From Meridianimarinicoccus aquatilis (GTDB taxonomy: Bacteria > Pseudomonadota > Alphaproteobacteria > Rhodobacterales > Rhodobacteraceae), in assembly GCF_004358675.1 (NCBI RefSeq), contig NZ_SMZO01000002.1, positions 62,001-126,000 of the forward strand: 64,000 nt of DNA, written 5' to 3'. A program made the translations under genes and the position numbers. Below, piece by piece: positions 1 to 9,719 of this stretch (position 1 is the first letter of the stretch; each line of letters begins with the position of its first letter). The notes beneath the pieces are model-generated. The model was not told the origin of the DNA and made no database searches. It saw only the letters and a list, made by a program, of their open reading frames with translations.

Positions 1-255
1 ACCCACCTCAACATCGCCTTCGTCCCTGCGATTGAAAACGAAATAGATCAGTTTCTTGCGAGTGTTGGCTTCGGGTTCAACCCGAGCCACATGCGTAAAT
101 TCGCTCGGCGTGACGCACTGCGTCTCAGCGCGAAGACCGATGCAGAACTTGCGCAATTGGGCATTACCCGGGCAGATATCCCCGCTTTTGTCTTGCGGCA
201 CAAATTGCCGGGATATGCACCGATCTTGCGGCGACGAGCTTTGGTGGGGGACTGA
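1..255 (+). CDS. DUF1127-like small protein (5' end cut by window edge)
   Basis: The frame is open from base 1 to a TGA at 253-255, giving 84 residues with no start visible upstream, so the gene is cut by the window edge or starts just outside it. The segment AKTDAELAQLGITRADIPAF resembles the conserved core of DUF1127 proteins, small alphaproteobacterial proteins of about 50-85 residues, some implicated in RNA-linked phosphate or carbon metabolism. An internal ATG at 91 would give a 54-residue product. It precedes lipA by about 110 bases on the same strand. Family assignment rests on one motif, so I hold it loosely. Confidence 0.5.
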   Translation, partial: THLNIAFVPAIENEIDQFLASVGFGFNPSHMRKFARRDALRLSAKTDAELAQLGITRADIPAFVLRHKLPGYAPILRRRALVGD

Positions 256-367
256 AGTGTCCACGCAGCGCCCCTTGGTTATGTGACAGGTCGTCGGCTG
301 CCATGCGGATTTGGCACAGGACAAATACCCTTTGCCGGACTATAACGTCGGGCAGAGGAGACCCAGA

Positions 368-1318
368 ATGCGCGATCTGAAAATTCCGGAGCAGCGACAC
401 CCGGAGAAAGCCCACCGTCCGGTGAACCCGCAGCCCAAGAAACCATCGTGGATCCGCGTGAAAGCGCCGGTGTCTGATGGTTACAAAAAGACTGCCGCGA
501 TCATGCGTGAACACAAGCTGACGACGGTATGTGAAGAGGCGGGTTGCCCCAACGCGGGTGAATGCTGGTCACAAGGTCATGCCACCATGATGATCATGGG
601 CGAGATCTGCACACGCGGCTGTACTTTTTGCAACGTCGCTACTGGTCGGCCCGACACACTAGACGTGTTTGAACCCGGCCGTGTTGCGGATGCGGTTCAA
701 AAGTTGGGGTTGAAGCATGTCGTAATCACGTCCGTTGATCGGGACGATCTGGATGATGGCGGGGCGGATCACTTTGCCCAAACCATTCGGGCGGTCCGTC
801 ACCGTAGCCCGGACACGACCATCGAAATTTTGACACCCGACTTTTTGAAATGCGATCCTTCGGCATTGGAAACAGTGGTTGCGGCAAAGCCGGACGTGTT
901 CAATCACAACCTGGAAACCGTTCCCGCGCTGTATCAAGAAGTGCGCCCCGGTGCCCGGTATTTCCATTCGCTCAGGCTGTTGCAGCGGGTTAAAGAGCTT
1001 GACCCGTCCATGTTCACTAAATCGGGTATCATGGTCGGCCTCGGTGAAGATCGCGTGCAAGTCTTGCAGGTCATGGATGACATGCGCTCTGCTGGAATCG
1101 ATTTCCTAACCGTTGGCCAGTATCTGCAGCCGACGCCGCAGCATCACCGCGTAGACAGGTTCATCACACCTGAAGAGTTCGAATCCTATGAGAAGTCTGC
1201 CTATAACAAGGGCTTCTTGATGGTTTCTGCGACGCCTCTCACGCGGTCCAGCTATCATGCTGGTGACGATTTTGCCCGCCTGCGCAGCGCGCGTCAGGCG
1301 AAATTGGCAAAGGGCTGA
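368..1318 (+). CDS. lipA: Lipoyl synthase
   Basis: Radical SAM enzyme that inserts two sulfurs into protein-bound octanoyl groups to make the lipoyl cofactor of pyruvate and 2-oxoglutarate dehydrogenases and the glycine cleavage system. The auxiliary cluster motif C55-X4-C60-X5-C66 and the radical SAM motif C81-X3-C85-X2-C88 are both present, and the C-terminal RSSYHAG carries the serine that ligates the auxiliary cluster. I chose ATG 368 because GAGGAG lies just upstream and the [11 protein letters not shown]-terminus is typical of Rhodobacteraceae LipA. A TTG at 311 would add 19 residues without family support. The product is 316 residues, a normal length. It converges with the cytochrome gene downstream. 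Confidence 0.97.
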   Translation: MRDLKIPEQRHPEKAHRPVNPQPKKPSWIRVKAPVSDGYKKTAAIMREHKLTTVCEEAGCPNAGECWSQGHATMMIMGEICTRGCTFCNVATGRPDTLDVFEPGRVADAVQKLGLKHVVITSVDRDDLDDGGADHFAQTIRAVRHRSPDTTIEILTPDFLKCDPSALETVVAAKPDVFNHNLETVPALYQEVRPGARYFHSLRLLQRVKELDPSMFTKSGIMVGLGEDRVQVLQVMDDMRSAGIDFLTVGQYLQPTPQHHRVDRFITPEEFESYEKSAYNKGFLMVSATPLTRSSYHAGDDFARLRSARQAKLAKG

Positions 1319-1341
1319 GGGCCGTACAACGGCGCGGCCCT
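1319..1341 (+). terminator. Possible hairpin between convergent lipA and cytochrome genes
   Basis: GGGCCG and CGGCCC form a GC-rich stem about ten bases apart directly after the lipA stop. The 3' flank (TTGTGCC) is only weakly T-rich, so this may be a weak intrinsic terminator or simply a hairpin between convergent genes. Confidence 0.3.
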
Positions 1342-1350
1342 TGTGCCGCG

Positions 1351-2244
1351 TCAATCGGACGAAGGTGCGACGGCGGGCAGTGCCTTGAGGTAGGCTGTGA
1401 TCGCTTTTCGGTCTTCTTCAGGCAGCTTCGACAGGTTTTGCACCACGCGGGCCATGTGTCCGCCCGCTGAGTCGTAGTCGGGTGTGAAGCCAGTTCCAAG
1501 ATAATAGGCGATATCTGTGTCCGACCAGTCCAACGCGCCCGGCGTGATGTTTGGGATATTTCCCTTTCCGGTTGGATTGGGGGCACCGCCCATCCAGCGA
1601 TCTGCGATCAGGCCGCCAAACGCATCACGCGGCGTATGGCATTCCGCGCAATGACTCAGTGCTTCCACGAGATAACGTCCGCGCTCAAGTTCTGGGGTGT
1701 CAGCGTCCTGCGTGTGGAAGTCTGACGGAAGGTTCATCCATTTCCAGACTGCGACGCTGCGACGAATCGAGAAAGGAAAACTCAGTTCATGCGATTGGCT
1801 TGGCGCGTCTGATGCTGGCAGGGTTTGCATAAAAGCCCAAAGATCTGCGATGTCCTGATCGGTCATATGCGTATAGCTGGGATAGGGGAACGCAGGGTAA
1901 TAGTGCTGCCCTTGCGGGCTGACACCGTTGCGCAGGGCCGTGGCGAACTCGGCCAAAGTCCAGTTGCCTATCCCGACTGCGGCGTCCGGCGAAATGTTTG
2001 GCGCGACGAATGTTCCGAAGTCCGACGGGAAACGTTCGCCGCCCGCAAGGACGGGTGCCGGAGTTTCTTCTGCCTCGGGCGCGACATGACACGATGCACA
2101 GCCAGCCGCCCAAAAGATCTGTTCCCCTGCGACCGCATCGCCGGTTTGGATATCCAGATCATCGGCCGACAATTGCTGCCCGCCGGTCAATACCCAAGCT
2201 CCGCCTGCGCCAACAACGCACAAGCCAAGAAGCAGGCGCATCAT
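1351..2244 (-). CDS. Diheme cytochrome c
   Basis: Exported electron-transfer protein of 297 residues. An N-terminal hydrophobic segment (about residues 3-20) acts as signal or anchor. Two heme-c sites are visible, CASCH at 49-53 and CAECH at 199-203, one per cytochrome domain. The arrangement resembles the cytochrome subunits of membrane dehydrogenases (alcohol or gluconate type), but no dehydrogenase gene is adjacent, so the partner is unknown. It lies 34 bases after the cytochrome c' gene on the same strand, and the two are probably co-transcribed. The 3' end converges with lipA. Confidence 0.88.
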   Translation of the reverse strand: MMRLLLGLCVVGAGGAWVLTGGQQLSADDLDIQTGDAVAGEQIFWAAGCASCHVAPEAEETPAPVLAGGERFPSDFGTFVAPNISPDAAVGIGNWTLAEFATALRNGVSPQGQHYYPAFPYPSYTHMTDQDIADLWAFMQTLPASDAPSQSHELSFPFSIRRSVAVWKWMNLPSDFHTQDADTPELERGRYLVEALSHCAECHTPRDAFGGLIADRWMGGAPNPTGKGNIPNITPGALDWSDTDIAYYLGTGFTPDYDSAGGHMARVVQNLSKLPEEDRKAITAYLKALPAVAPSSD

Positions 2245-2278
2245 TGGATTATCACCGCGAGATCAGGCGGAAGTATGC

Positions 2279-2740
2279 TCAACTTGAGGGCTGGCGATGC
2301 GCATCATGACATGCCCCACAGGTCTTGCCGACTGCACCGACTGCGGCCCCTAAACCAGCTTGGCCGTCATCTGCGATCTCTTCGAGTTGTTCGGCAGCTT
2401 CACCAAACGCAGCCCATTTTGCCAGAAAATCTTCGTTTTCGTCCCAGATTGAGGGCAGGGCGCGGGTTCCTTCAATATCCATGTTCGACGAGTCTTCTAG
2501 CCAAAGCGGCGCTTCATGCAATTCTGAAATCATCTCAAGATTCTCGGCGGCCATTTCCGCCATCTCCGCATCATAGGCGATTTCGCCTTTGGCCATGCCG
2601 CCCAGTACACCAAGGTTCAATGCCATGATGCGGAACTGCCCCTGACGCGCTTTTACAGCGGCGCTGTAATCCTGCGCAGCGAGCAATCCGGGTGAAATGC
2701 CAAATGTGGTGGCGATGACGAGTGCATGTGCAAATTTCAT
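2279..2740 (-). CDS. Cytochrome c' / c-556 family protein
   Basis: Periplasmic monoheme cytochrome of 153 residues. It has a signal peptide (about 1-22, ending LLAAQ), a four-helix-bundle style sequence with the RxxxM-like N-terminal helix, and the heme motif CGACH at 141-145 near the C-terminus, the hallmark of the c'/c-556 family. Family members bind NO or act as electron carriers; which applies here cannot be told from sequence. It is upstream of and likely in an operon with the diheme cytochrome. Confidence 0.9.
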   Translation of the reverse strand: MKFAHALVIATTFGISPGLLAAQDYSAAVKARQGQFRIMALNLGVLGGMAKGEIAYDAEMAEMAAENLEMISELHEAPLWLEDSSNMDIEGTRALPSIWDENEDFLAKWAAFGEAAEQLEEIADDGQAGLGAAVGAVGKTCGACHDAHRQPSS

Positions 2741-2830
2741 TTGTGAGACTCCTATTTTACCTAAAAGCGTAGCCGGTTTGGATCACCGCACAAGCGCTAA
2801 GATGCCAAGAACCCTCACACGATCGTGATA

Positions 2831-3370
2831 TCAGTCTGTAAAGCGCACTTTGCCGATGTGATCCAGATTCCGGTTCTTTTGTGCGTAGTCAATGCCATAG
2901 CCAACGACGAACTCGTCCGGAATTTCGAAACCGATCCAGTCGGCCCTGAAATCCACCTCGCGCCGGGCCGGTTTGTCCAACAAAGCAATTGTGCGGAGCG
3001 TTGCAGGCGCGCGGGCTTGTAGCAGGGCGATGACATGGCTGAGCGTAAACCCGCTATCAACAAGATCCTCGACCACAAGCACGTGGCGCCCGGCGATTTC
3101 CCCCGACAGATCCTTCACGATCCGCACCTCGCGCGACGACACCATGGCGTTGCCGTAACTTGACGCTTCGATAAAATCGACTTCGATGTTCAACTTTAAC
3201 TCTCGGACAAGATCAGCGATGAAGATAAAAGAGCCACGCAGCAGCCCGGCAACGACAAGTTTGTCCACTCCGGCGTAATGCGTCTCGATTTCGCGGGCGA
3301 GGGTTTCAATTCTGGCCGCGATAGACTTGGCCGAGATGAGTTGGTCGATGACATACGGGCGGTCTGACAT
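2831..3370 (-). CDS. hpt: Hypoxanthine phosphoribosyltransferase
   Basis: Purine salvage enzyme that transfers ribose 5-phosphate from PRPP to hypoxanthine or guanine. The PRPP-binding signature [13 protein letters not shown] is at about residues 97-109, with the flexible-loop SSYGN near 70-74. At 179 residues the length is normal. It sits alone, transcribed toward the cytochrome pair about 90 bases away and divergent from the START-domain gene. Confidence 0.95.
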   Translation of the reverse strand: MSDRPYVIDQLISAKSIAARIETLAREIETHYAGVDKLVVAGLLRGSFIFIADLVRELKLNIEVDFIEASSYGNAMVSSREVRIVKDLSGEIAGRHVLVVEDLVDSGFTLSHVIALLQARAPATLRTIALLDKPARREVDFRADWIGFEIPDEFVVGYGIDYAQKNRNLDHIGKVRFTD

Positions 3371-3440
3371 ATCGTCCCCTTGATTTTATGGCGCGACTTT
3401 ACGATATGAGCGCCCACTGTCTCGCGACAAAAGGACCGAC

Positions 3441-3911
3441 ATGCCAAGCCACGCGGAACACCGCAAGATGCCCTATAGCGCCGACCAGATGTATGATCTG
3501 GTCGCCGACGTTGCGTCGTACCCTGAATTCTTGCCGTGGTGTGCCGCGGCACGCATCCGGGCGCGCACGGATAAGGGTGAGTGCGAAGTCATGGATGCGG
3601 ATCTTGTCATCAGTTTCAAGGTTTTCCGCGAACGCTTTGGCAGCCGGGTGACGTTGTATAAAGATCGTAGCCGGATCGATACCGAATATCTGGACGGGCC
3701 GTTTCGATATCTGAAATCGAAATGGATTTTCAAACCATCGGATGATGGTGGCTGCATTGTCGATTTCGACGTTGATTTTGAATTTCGAAATCGGATGCTG
3801 CAAGGCGTAATAGGGTTGGTATTCAACGAAGCCATGCACAGAATCGTTCATGCTTTTGAAAAACGTGCTGAGGCGCTTTACGGTTCAGGTCTGGCGCAGG
3901 GCCGTCGTTAA
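3441..3911 (+). CDS. COQ10/RatA-type START-domain protein
   Basis: Single-domain polyketide cyclase/START-like protein of 156 residues. The N-terminal pattern YSADQMYDLVADVASYPEF and later FNEAMHRIVHAFEKRA are typical of the family containing mitochondrial COQ10 (ubiquinone-binding) and E. coli RatA. In alphaproteobacteria a coenzyme Q binding role is more plausible than a ribosome-targeting toxin, but this is inference. Its 3' end overlaps the convergent pncC gene by 27 bases. Confidence 0.88.
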   Translation: MPSHAEHRKMPYSADQMYDLVADVASYPEFLPWCAAARIRARTDKGECEVMDADLVISFKVFRERFGSRVTLYKDRSRIDTEYLDGPFRYLKSKWIFKPSDDGGCIVDFDVDFEFRNRMLQGVIGLVFNEAMHRIVHAFEKRAEALYGSGLAQGRR

Positions 3912-4361
3912 GAGCGTCAATGCATGTGCGACGGTGGCCTGACGTACCGCATCACGGCCAAGCGCCCCAAAATCGACTGTTTCAACGAAGGTTGCTTTGC
4001 CGCGCTCAGCCAGCCCGAAACAGACGCGGCCTTCGGGTTTGTCTGCGCTGCCTCCGCCGGGCCCGGCAATCCCGGTGACCGATACCGTCAAAGCCGCATC
4101 TGACCGGGACAAGGCGCCTTCGGCCATTTCAAGGGCTACGGGTTCTGATACGGCTCCGAAGGCGGCAAGAGTATCGCCGCTTACGCCGAGCATCTGTTCC
4201 TTTGCGGCGTTGGTGTAGGTCACAAACCCACGGTCGAATACGGCGGACGAGCCGGGGATGTCTGTGATTGCTCCAGCAATGAGGCCGCCCGTGCAGCTTT
4301 CAGCGGTCGCGACCATGACACTGCGCTCTATCGCCAAGGCAAGCAGGTCTTGCGCGCTCAT
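3885..4361 (-). CDS. pncC: Nicotinamide-nucleotide amidohydrolase (CinA C-terminal domain only)
   Basis: Deamidates NMN to NaMN in pyridine nucleotide salvage. The 158 residues correspond to the stand-alone CinA C-terminal domain, with TAESCTGG near residues 18-25 and SVTGIAGPGGG in the middle. The N-terminal molybdopterin-like domain of full-length CinA is absent, a common arrangement. It overlaps pgpA by 4 bases (ATGA type), so ispDF-pgpA-pncC form one operon. Confidence 0.93.
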   Translation of the reverse strand: MSAQDLLALAIERSVMVATAESCTGGLIAGAITDIPGSSAVFDRGFVTYTNAAKEQMLGVSGDTLAAFGAVSEPVALEMAEGALSRSDAALTVSVTGIAGPGGGSADKPEGRVCFGLAERGKATFVETVDFGALGRDAVRQATVAHALTLLTTALRQT

Positions 4362-4858
4362 ACGCCCATGACCCCATGCGCAAACCCTGCGGCCAAAGTC
4401 ACACCGATGGCCGCAAAGACGCCTGCGATCACATCATCCAGCATCACACCGAAAGGTCCGGGCAAACGGTCTGCCCACCCAACTGGACCCGGCTTCCATA
4501 TGTCGAACAGGCGAAACAGGATAAACGCCCCAACCCAGCCCGGCCAGGGAAACACCCACGGGTCTGCCCCGGCGTGCCATAACCCGCCTGACAGGGGCAA
4601 TAGGGCGATCCAGATCCCGACAACTTCGTCGATGACAATCTCACTGGCGTCGTGACTGCCTGTGGCGCGTTCTTCAGCGTGGGTCGCCCACCAGCCAAGC
4701 CCGAACACGGCGATTGTGGCGACCAGCAAGAGTGGGAAGCCGCCTGCGACATGAAGGGCGTAGCCAAGCGGCACCGCTGCCGCGCTGCCCCAAGTGCCGG
4801 GTGCGGGGCGCAATAGGCCAACATAGCCGACCGTTGCGAGCGCGCGTGTCAGCCTCAT
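4358..4858 (-). CDS. pgpA: Phosphatidylglycerophosphatase A
   Basis: Inner-membrane phosphatase that converts phosphatidylglycerol phosphate to phosphatidylglycerol. At 166 residues it has the family N-terminal pattern ending [10 protein letters not shown] and several hydrophobic helices, including the acidic segment [13 protein letters not shown]. Its start overlaps the ispDF stop and its end overlaps the pncC start, each by 4 bases, indicating translational coupling. Confidence 0.93.
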   Translation of the reverse strand: MRLTRALATVGYVGLLRPAPGTWGSAAAVPLGYALHVAGGFPLLLVATIAVFGLGWWATHAEERATGSHDASEIVIDEVVGIWIALLPLSGGLWHAGADPWVFPWPGWVGAFILFRLFDIWKPGPVGWADRLPGPFGVMLDDVIAGVFAAIGVTLAAGFAHGVMGV

Positions 4859-6018
4859 GGTGCGACCAAAGTGGCTGTGGCAATGGATGCAATGCCTTCG
4901 CTGCGCCCGGTGAAGCCAAGCCGTTCCGATGTGGTGGCCTTCACGCTGACGCGCGACGGGTCAAGGCCCATGATGCGTGCCATCTCTGCCTGCATTGCGG
5001 AACCATGTGGCCCGATCTTTGGAAATTCACAGATCAACGTGCAGTCGACATTGCCTATCGAAAACCCCTTTGCGCGGGCAAGGTCCACAGCGTGACGCAG
5101 GAACACTTCAGATGCTGCCCCCTTCCACTGCGGATCAGATGGCGGGAAATGACGCCCTATATCGCCCTCGGCCAACGCGCCGTAAATTGCATCGGTCACT
5201 GCGTGCATGCCAACATCTGCGTCCGAGTGACCGTCAAGCGCATGAGTGTGCGGCACCCTCACGCCGCACAGGATAACTGCGTCGCCTTCGCAAAAGCGGT
5301 GCACGTCAAACCCGTTGCCCAGCCGAATATCCATTGCGTGCCGTTCCTTTTCGCGCTGCGCCAAAAGCGCTTCGGCCCGCGCGAAATCGCCGGGCAGGGT
5401 GATCTTTATGTTGTCCTCATCCCCTTCGACGATTGTCACGTCAAGCCCGTGGGCCAGCGCAACAGCAACGTCATCTGCTGCGCCGCCGGAATGCGATGCA
5501 TGTGCCGCGCGAATCGCGGAGGTTCGAAATCCTTGAGGGGTCTGGGCGCGAAAGAGCCCGGTTCGATCTTGAAGGGCAACGACATTGCCATCGTTCCCGC
5601 GCCACAACGCATCTGTTACTGCCAACGCCGGTGCGGCTCCCGGCGCATGATCCAAGGCGTCGATGACACGCCCGATCAGCGCCTGTGTCACGAATGGTCT
5701 GGCGGCGTCATGAATTAGCACTTTGCGTGTGCCGTCTTGAAGCGCAGCCAAACCTGCGCGGACAGACGCATCTCGCGTTGCGCCGCCCGGTACTGTTGAA
5801 ATCGCACAGTGTTCGGGCAGGTTTATACTGGCTGCGAACAAATCGGTGTCATCCGGGTGCAAGACAACAACAAGTTGCGTGAGGGCTGGGTGGCTCGAAA
5901 GTGCGGCGAGCGTCTGTCCCAAAACCGTAGATCCGCCAAGTGGCTGAAATTGCTTAGGAGTTTCCCCTCCTGCACGTGTGCCGCGCCCTGCCGCAACGAC
6001 GATGCCTGCAACGGTCAT
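4855..6018 (-). CDS. ispDF: Bifunctional IspD/IspF (MEP cytidylyltransferase / MECDP synthase)
   Basis: Carries out two non-consecutive steps of the MEP isoprenoid pathway. The IspD half (about 1-225) starts with the nucleotide-binding [18 protein letters not shown]. The IspF half (from about 229) starts [14 protein letters not shown] with the metal-binding DVH. The fusion is common in alphaproteobacteria. ATG 6018 was chosen because AAGGAGAGCAGG directly precedes it; an ATG at 6042 would add 8 residues. Length 387 residues. It is the first gene of the ispDF-pgpA-pncC operon and divergent from dusB. Confidence 0.96.
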   Translation of the reverse strand: MTVAGIVVAAGRGTRAGGETPKQFQPLGGSTVLGQTLAALSSHPALTQLVVVLHPDDTDLFAASINLPEHCAISTVPGGATRDASVRAGLAALQDGTRKVLIHDAARPFVTQALIGRVIDALDHAPGAAPALAVTDALWRGNDGNVVALQDRTGLFRAQTPQGFRTSAIRAAHASHSGGAADDVAVALAHGLDVTIVEGDEDNIKITLPGDFARAEALLAQREKERHAMDIRLGNGFDVHRFCEGDAVILCGVRVPHTHALDGHSDADVGMHAVTDAIYGALAEGDIGRHFPPSDPQWKGAASEVFLRHAVDLARAKGFSIGNVDCTLICEFPKIGPHGSAMQAEMARIMGLDPSRVSVKATTSERLGFTGRSEGIASIATATLVAP

Positions 6019-6205
6019 CCTGCTCTCCTTATTGCCGCGCATGGTTTACGGGCTGCCCCCGCCTGTGACAATGCGGTCTGTTAGTCGCCCAATGAAGCCT
6101 AAAAAATGGGCATTGCGTGATTTATTGCCGAAATTGACTTTGGAAGTCTTTGATCCTCGTGCACTTCGCCTCTAAGGATTAAGCGTTCGCATAAGGTTTG
6201 AGCAT

Positions 6206-7189
6206 GTGACCATTCACTTGGCAGAAAATCGCCTCTCACCACCGGTATTGTTGGCTCCGATGGCAGGCATAACAGATCTGCCGTTTCGCAGACTCGTCGC
6301 GCGTTTTGGCGCGGGGCTTGTTGTGAGCGAAATGATCGCCAGCCAAGAAATGGTGCAAGAGCGTCGCGGGACACGCGAAAAAGCCGAACTTGATGCAGAT
6401 GGTGCCGGGTCTGCCGTGCAACTGGCCGGGCGCGATCCGCATTGGATCGCCGAAGCGGCCCGCATGGCCGAAGCGATGGGCGCAAGAATTATTGACATTA
6501 ACATGGGGTGTCCGGCCAAGAAGGTCGTTGGTGGCATGTCTGGATCGGCTCTGATGCGCGAACCGGATCACGCCCTGCGTCTGATCGAGGCTGTGGTCGG
6601 TGCAGTGTCCGTTCCGGTCACGCTCAAGACCCGGCTTGGATGGGATGACACGAACCACAATGCGGCAGCTTTGACGCGCCGCGCGCAGGATGCGGGTGTG
6701 CAGATGGTCACGATCCATGGTCGCACCCGATGCCAGTTTTATAAGGGCCACGCGGATTGGGCGGCGATTGCACCGGTGTCGGCTGCCCTGGATGTGCCTG
6801 TGATCGCAAATGGCGACATTGTCACCCCGAGCGATGCGCGTACCGCCTTGGCGAAATCCGGCGCTGCGGGTGTCATGATCGGTCGCGGGGCGCAAGGGCG
6901 CCCTTGGCAACTTGCGGTTATTTCGGCCGCTCTGTACGGCGCACCGGCACCCAAAATTCCGCAGGGATCGGCGCTTGTCGATCTTGTGGCCGAACACCAC
7001 GACAGCATGTTGGCCTTTTACGGTCAGGACTTAGGCGTGCGCGTCGCGCGCAAACATTTGGGATGGTACATGGATCAAGCCGGAACACCCGCTGCCCTGC
7101 GGCGCGAAGTGTTGGTCGCGAAATCGGCTAAAGTTGTACGAATGCTTTTGAACGATGCCCTTTCTGACGTTGGCAGGTGCGCGGCATGA
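6206..7189 (+). CDS. dusB: tRNA-dihydrouridine synthase B (NifR3)
   Basis: FMN enzyme that reduces uridines in the tRNA D-loop. The catalytic region INMGCPAKKVVGG puts the active-site cysteine at residue 102, and the TIM-barrel start APMAGITDLPFRRL is standard. Translation begins at GTG 6206; the overlapping ATG at 6204 is followed at once by a stop. The gene opens the classic nifR3-ntrB-ntrC operon: its TGA overlaps the ntrB ATG (7186-7189). Length 327 residues. Confidence 0.95.
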   Translation: MTIHLAENRLSPPVLLAPMAGITDLPFRRLVARFGAGLVVSEMIASQEMVQERRGTREKAELDADGAGSAVQLAGRDPHWIAEAARMAEAMGARIIDINMGCPAKKVVGGMSGSALMREPDHALRLIEAVVGAVSVPVTLKTRLGWDDTNHNAAALTRRAQDAGVQMVTIHGRTRCQFYKGHADWAAIAPVSAALDVPVIANGDIVTPSDARTALAKSGAAGVMIGRGAQGRPWQLAVISAALYGAPAPKIPQGSALVDLVAEHHDSMLAFYGQDLGVRVARKHLGWYMDQAGTPAALRREVLVAKSAKVVRMLLNDALSDVGRCAA

Positions 7190-8271
7190 CCGAAAAGACA
7201 TGGGGCGATACGCTTTGGGCGTCTTTGCCAGTTCCAGCCATCTTGCTGGAACCGGACGACACGATCGCGGACATCACGCCCACCGCAGAAATGTTTCTGA
7301 ACACATCGGCCAAATCCCTGCGCGGTAAGCCAATCTGGGACAAACTGATGGTCGCCGTTCCATTGGATGAAGCGTTCGCGCGTGTCCGCCGGGATCGTGC
7401 GGACCTGTTTATAAACGATGTTGATGTGGGCGGCGGCAATCGCGCACCGGTTCAGTGCAATATTCAGATCGGGCCAGTGTCTGATCAATCGGGCCGGGTT
7501 CTTTTGATGTTTGAGCCGCGCCAGATTGCGGATCGTATGGACCGCGCCAATTCGGTGAAAGCAGCGGCGAAATCTGCGATCGGCATGGCCGAGATGCTGG
7601 CCCACGAAATCAAGAACCCCTTGGCAGGCATCGCCGGGGCGGCGCAGTTGTTGGCCATGGGGTTGACCGGCGATGACCGCGAGTTGACGGACCTCATCGT
7701 GGGCGAGACACGGCGCATTTCCAAGTTGCTGGATCAAGTGGAACAATTTGGAAACCTGCGACCGCCGCTTCGCAAGGTGGTCAATGTGCATGATCTTTTG
7801 GACCGGGCCAGAAAGTCGTCGGCACTTGGTGTTGCTGCGCGAATGAAAATTGTCGAAAACTATGACCCGTCGCTGCCGAATACCTATGTGGACGGCGATC
7901 AAATGCTGCAGGTATTTCAAAATCTGATGAAAAACGCGGCCGAAGCATCGGATGCGACATCAGGCGGGACAATCACGATGCGCACTTTTTATGACGTGTC
8001 GTTGCGAGTTCGAAAGCGGGATGGCTCTGATACGCCATTGCCGCTGCAAGTTGAGATTGTCGATGACGGACCGGGCCTGCCGCCCGAGATCGCTGATGAC
8101 ATTTTTGATCCGTTTGTTTCAGGACGCGAGAATGGCACCGGCCTTGGCCTTGCGCTCGTGTCCAAGATTATTTCCGAACATGATGGCTGGATTGGTGTGG
8201 AAAGCGTCCCCGGACGCACAGTGTTCCGCATCTCTTTACCCGTCGCACCCAAAGACCTGGAGGACACCTGA
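7186..8271 (+). CDS. ntrB: Nitrogen regulation sensor kinase NtrB (GlnL)
   Basis: Cytoplasmic histidine kinase/phosphatase that controls NtrC in response to nitrogen status through PII. It has an N-terminal PAS-like domain (about 10-115), a HisKA domain with phospho-acceptor H140 in [11 protein letters not shown], and an ATPase domain with [16 protein letters not shown] and GTGLGLAL boxes. ATG 7186 overlaps the dusB stop; a GTG at 7177 would add three residues. Length 361. The ntrC start overlaps its stop by one base. Confidence 0.96.
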   Translation: MTEKTWGDTLWASLPVPAILLEPDDTIADITPTAEMFLNTSAKSLRGKPIWDKLMVAVPLDEAFARVRRDRADLFINDVDVGGGNRAPVQCNIQIGPVSDQSGRVLLMFEPRQIADRMDRANSVKAAAKSAIGMAEMLAHEIKNPLAGIAGAAQLLAMGLTGDDRELTDLIVGETRRISKLLDQVEQFGNLRPPLRKVVNVHDLLDRARKSSALGVAARMKIVENYDPSLPNTYVDGDQMLQVFQNLMKNAAEASDATSGGTITMRTFYDVSLRVRKRDGSDTPLPLQVEIVDDGPGLPPEIADDIFDPFVSGRENGTGLGLALVSKIISEHDGWIGVESVPGRTVFRISLPVAPKDLEDT

Positions 8272-9638
8272 TGGACGGCACAATCTTAGTCGCCGACGAC
8301 GACCGCACGATCCGAACCGTGCTGACGCAGGCGCTGACGCGAGCCGGATGCAAGGTTCACGCAACGTCGTCTTTGATGACGCTCATGCGCTGGGTCGAAG
8401 AAGGCAAGGGGGATCTGGTGATCTCTGACGTGATCATGCCTGACGGGAACGGGCTTGAGACCTTGCCGAAAATTACGGCGGAACGGCCGGGCCTGCCGGT
8501 GATTGTGATCTCTGCGCAGAATACAATCATGACAGCAATTCAAGCCGCGGAGGCGGACGCGTTCGACTATTTGCCAAAGCCGTTTGATCTGCCCGACCTG
8601 ATGAAACGTGCGTCGCGCGCTCTTGAAGTGAAACGGCGTGCGCCGACACCGCGCCCCGGCGCTTCGGAGGAACATTCAGACGAATTGCCACTTGTTGGCC
8701 GCACACCGGCGATGCAGGCGCTCTATCGTCTTGTTGCGCGGGTCATGAACACGGAACTGCCCGTGATGATCACCGGAGAGAGCGGAACGGGGAAATCGCT
8801 GATCGCGCGGGCGATCCATGATTTCTCTGACAGGCGGACGATGCCGTTCGTGGTTGCGTCTTCTTCTGATCTTACCGGGGTCGACGGCCCGGCAAACCTT
8901 CTCGCACGGGCGCGCGGTGGGTCCATTCTGTTCGACGAAGTCGGCGACCTGGATGCCGATACGCAGGCCCGGATCGTGCGTATGCTGGACACATTCGGTG
9001 ATCCGGCGCCGCGCATTATGGCGACATCCCAGAATGACCTTTCAGACCAGATTGAGGACGGCGCATTCCGGCAAGACCTGTTTTATCGCCTAAGCGGTGT
9101 TGTAATTGCCGTTCCAGCCTTGCGTGACCGGGTGGACGACATTCCGCTTCTTGCCGAACATTTTCTGGTGCGTGCCGAACGCGAAGGTGCCCCAATGCGC
9201 CGGTTCAGCGATCCGGCGATGGACATGATCCGATCCTACAGTTGGCCTGGGAACGTTCGCCAGCTTGGCAACACGGTGCGCCGTCTTGTGGTCACAAGCC
9301 CGGAAGACGAAATCTCAAAGGCCGATGTGGATCACGTTCTGGGCAACCAGCCCGCGATGGAGCCTTTGGGCGGGCGGCCGGATGGCGACAAGCTGTCTGC
9401 ATCGGTTGGTGCACATCTGCGCCGATATTTTGATCTGCATGGCGGTGTGTTGCCCCCGCCCGGTCTGTATCAGCGGATTTTGCGCGAAGTAGAGACGCCA
9501 TTGATCGAAATTGCCCTCGATGCGACAGGCGGTAATCAGGCCAAATGCGCTGATCTGCTTGGAATAAACCGCAATACGCTGCGAAAGAAGATCACTGAAC
9601 TTGATATACGCGTGACACGCCGTCGAAAGTTGATGTAA
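8271..9638 (+). CDS. ntrC: Nitrogen regulator NtrC lacking the sigma-54 contact loop
   Basis: Response regulator activated by NtrB, 455 residues. The receiver domain has phospho-acceptor D53, followed by an AAA+ domain with Walker A GESGTGKS (169-176) and Walker B ILFDEVGD (219-226), and a Fis-type HTH at the C-terminus. The GAFTGA loop that sigma-54 activators use is missing: between [10 protein letters not shown] (about 194-203) and ARGGS only a short linker remains. R. capsulatus NtrC has the same loss and works with the housekeeping sigma factor, so this protein probably does too. The arginine-finger region (FRQDLFYRL) is retained. Confidence 0.95.
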   Translation: MDGTILVADDDRTIRTVLTQALTRAGCKVHATSSLMTLMRWVEEGKGDLVISDVIMPDGNGLETLPKITAERPGLPVIVISAQNTIMTAIQAAEADAFDYLPKPFDLPDLMKRASRALEVKRRAPTPRPGASEEHSDELPLVGRTPAMQALYRLVARVMNTELPVMITGESGTGKSLIARAIHDFSDRRTMPFVVASSSDLTGVDGPANLLARARGGSILFDEVGDLDADTQARIVRMLDTFGDPAPRIMATSQNDLSDQIEDGAFRQDLFYRLSGVVIAVPALRDRVDDIPLLAEHFLVRAEREGAPMRRFSDPAMDMIRSYSWPGNVRQLGNTVRRLVVTSPEDEISKADVDHVLGNQPAMEPLGGRPDGDKLSASVGAHLRRYFDLHGGVLPPPGLYQRILREVETPLIEIALDATGGNQAKCADLLGINRNTLRKKITELDIRVTRRRKLM

Positions 9639-9719
9639 ACCGGCCACAGGGCGTTGCCCATTTGCCGCAGGTTGCGGGGTGCTTTCAGTTGCCCGTGACC
9701 CATCAATTTGAGGAACTTG

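Noticed and set aside
1825-2628. Plus-strand open frame of 267 codons
   Set aside because: Antisense to the two cytochrome genes, both of which have signal peptides and heme motifs.
4714-5718. Plus-strand open frame of 334 codons
   Set aside because: Antisense to pgpA and ispDF; Cys/His-rich chance translation typical of shadow frames in GC-rich DNA.
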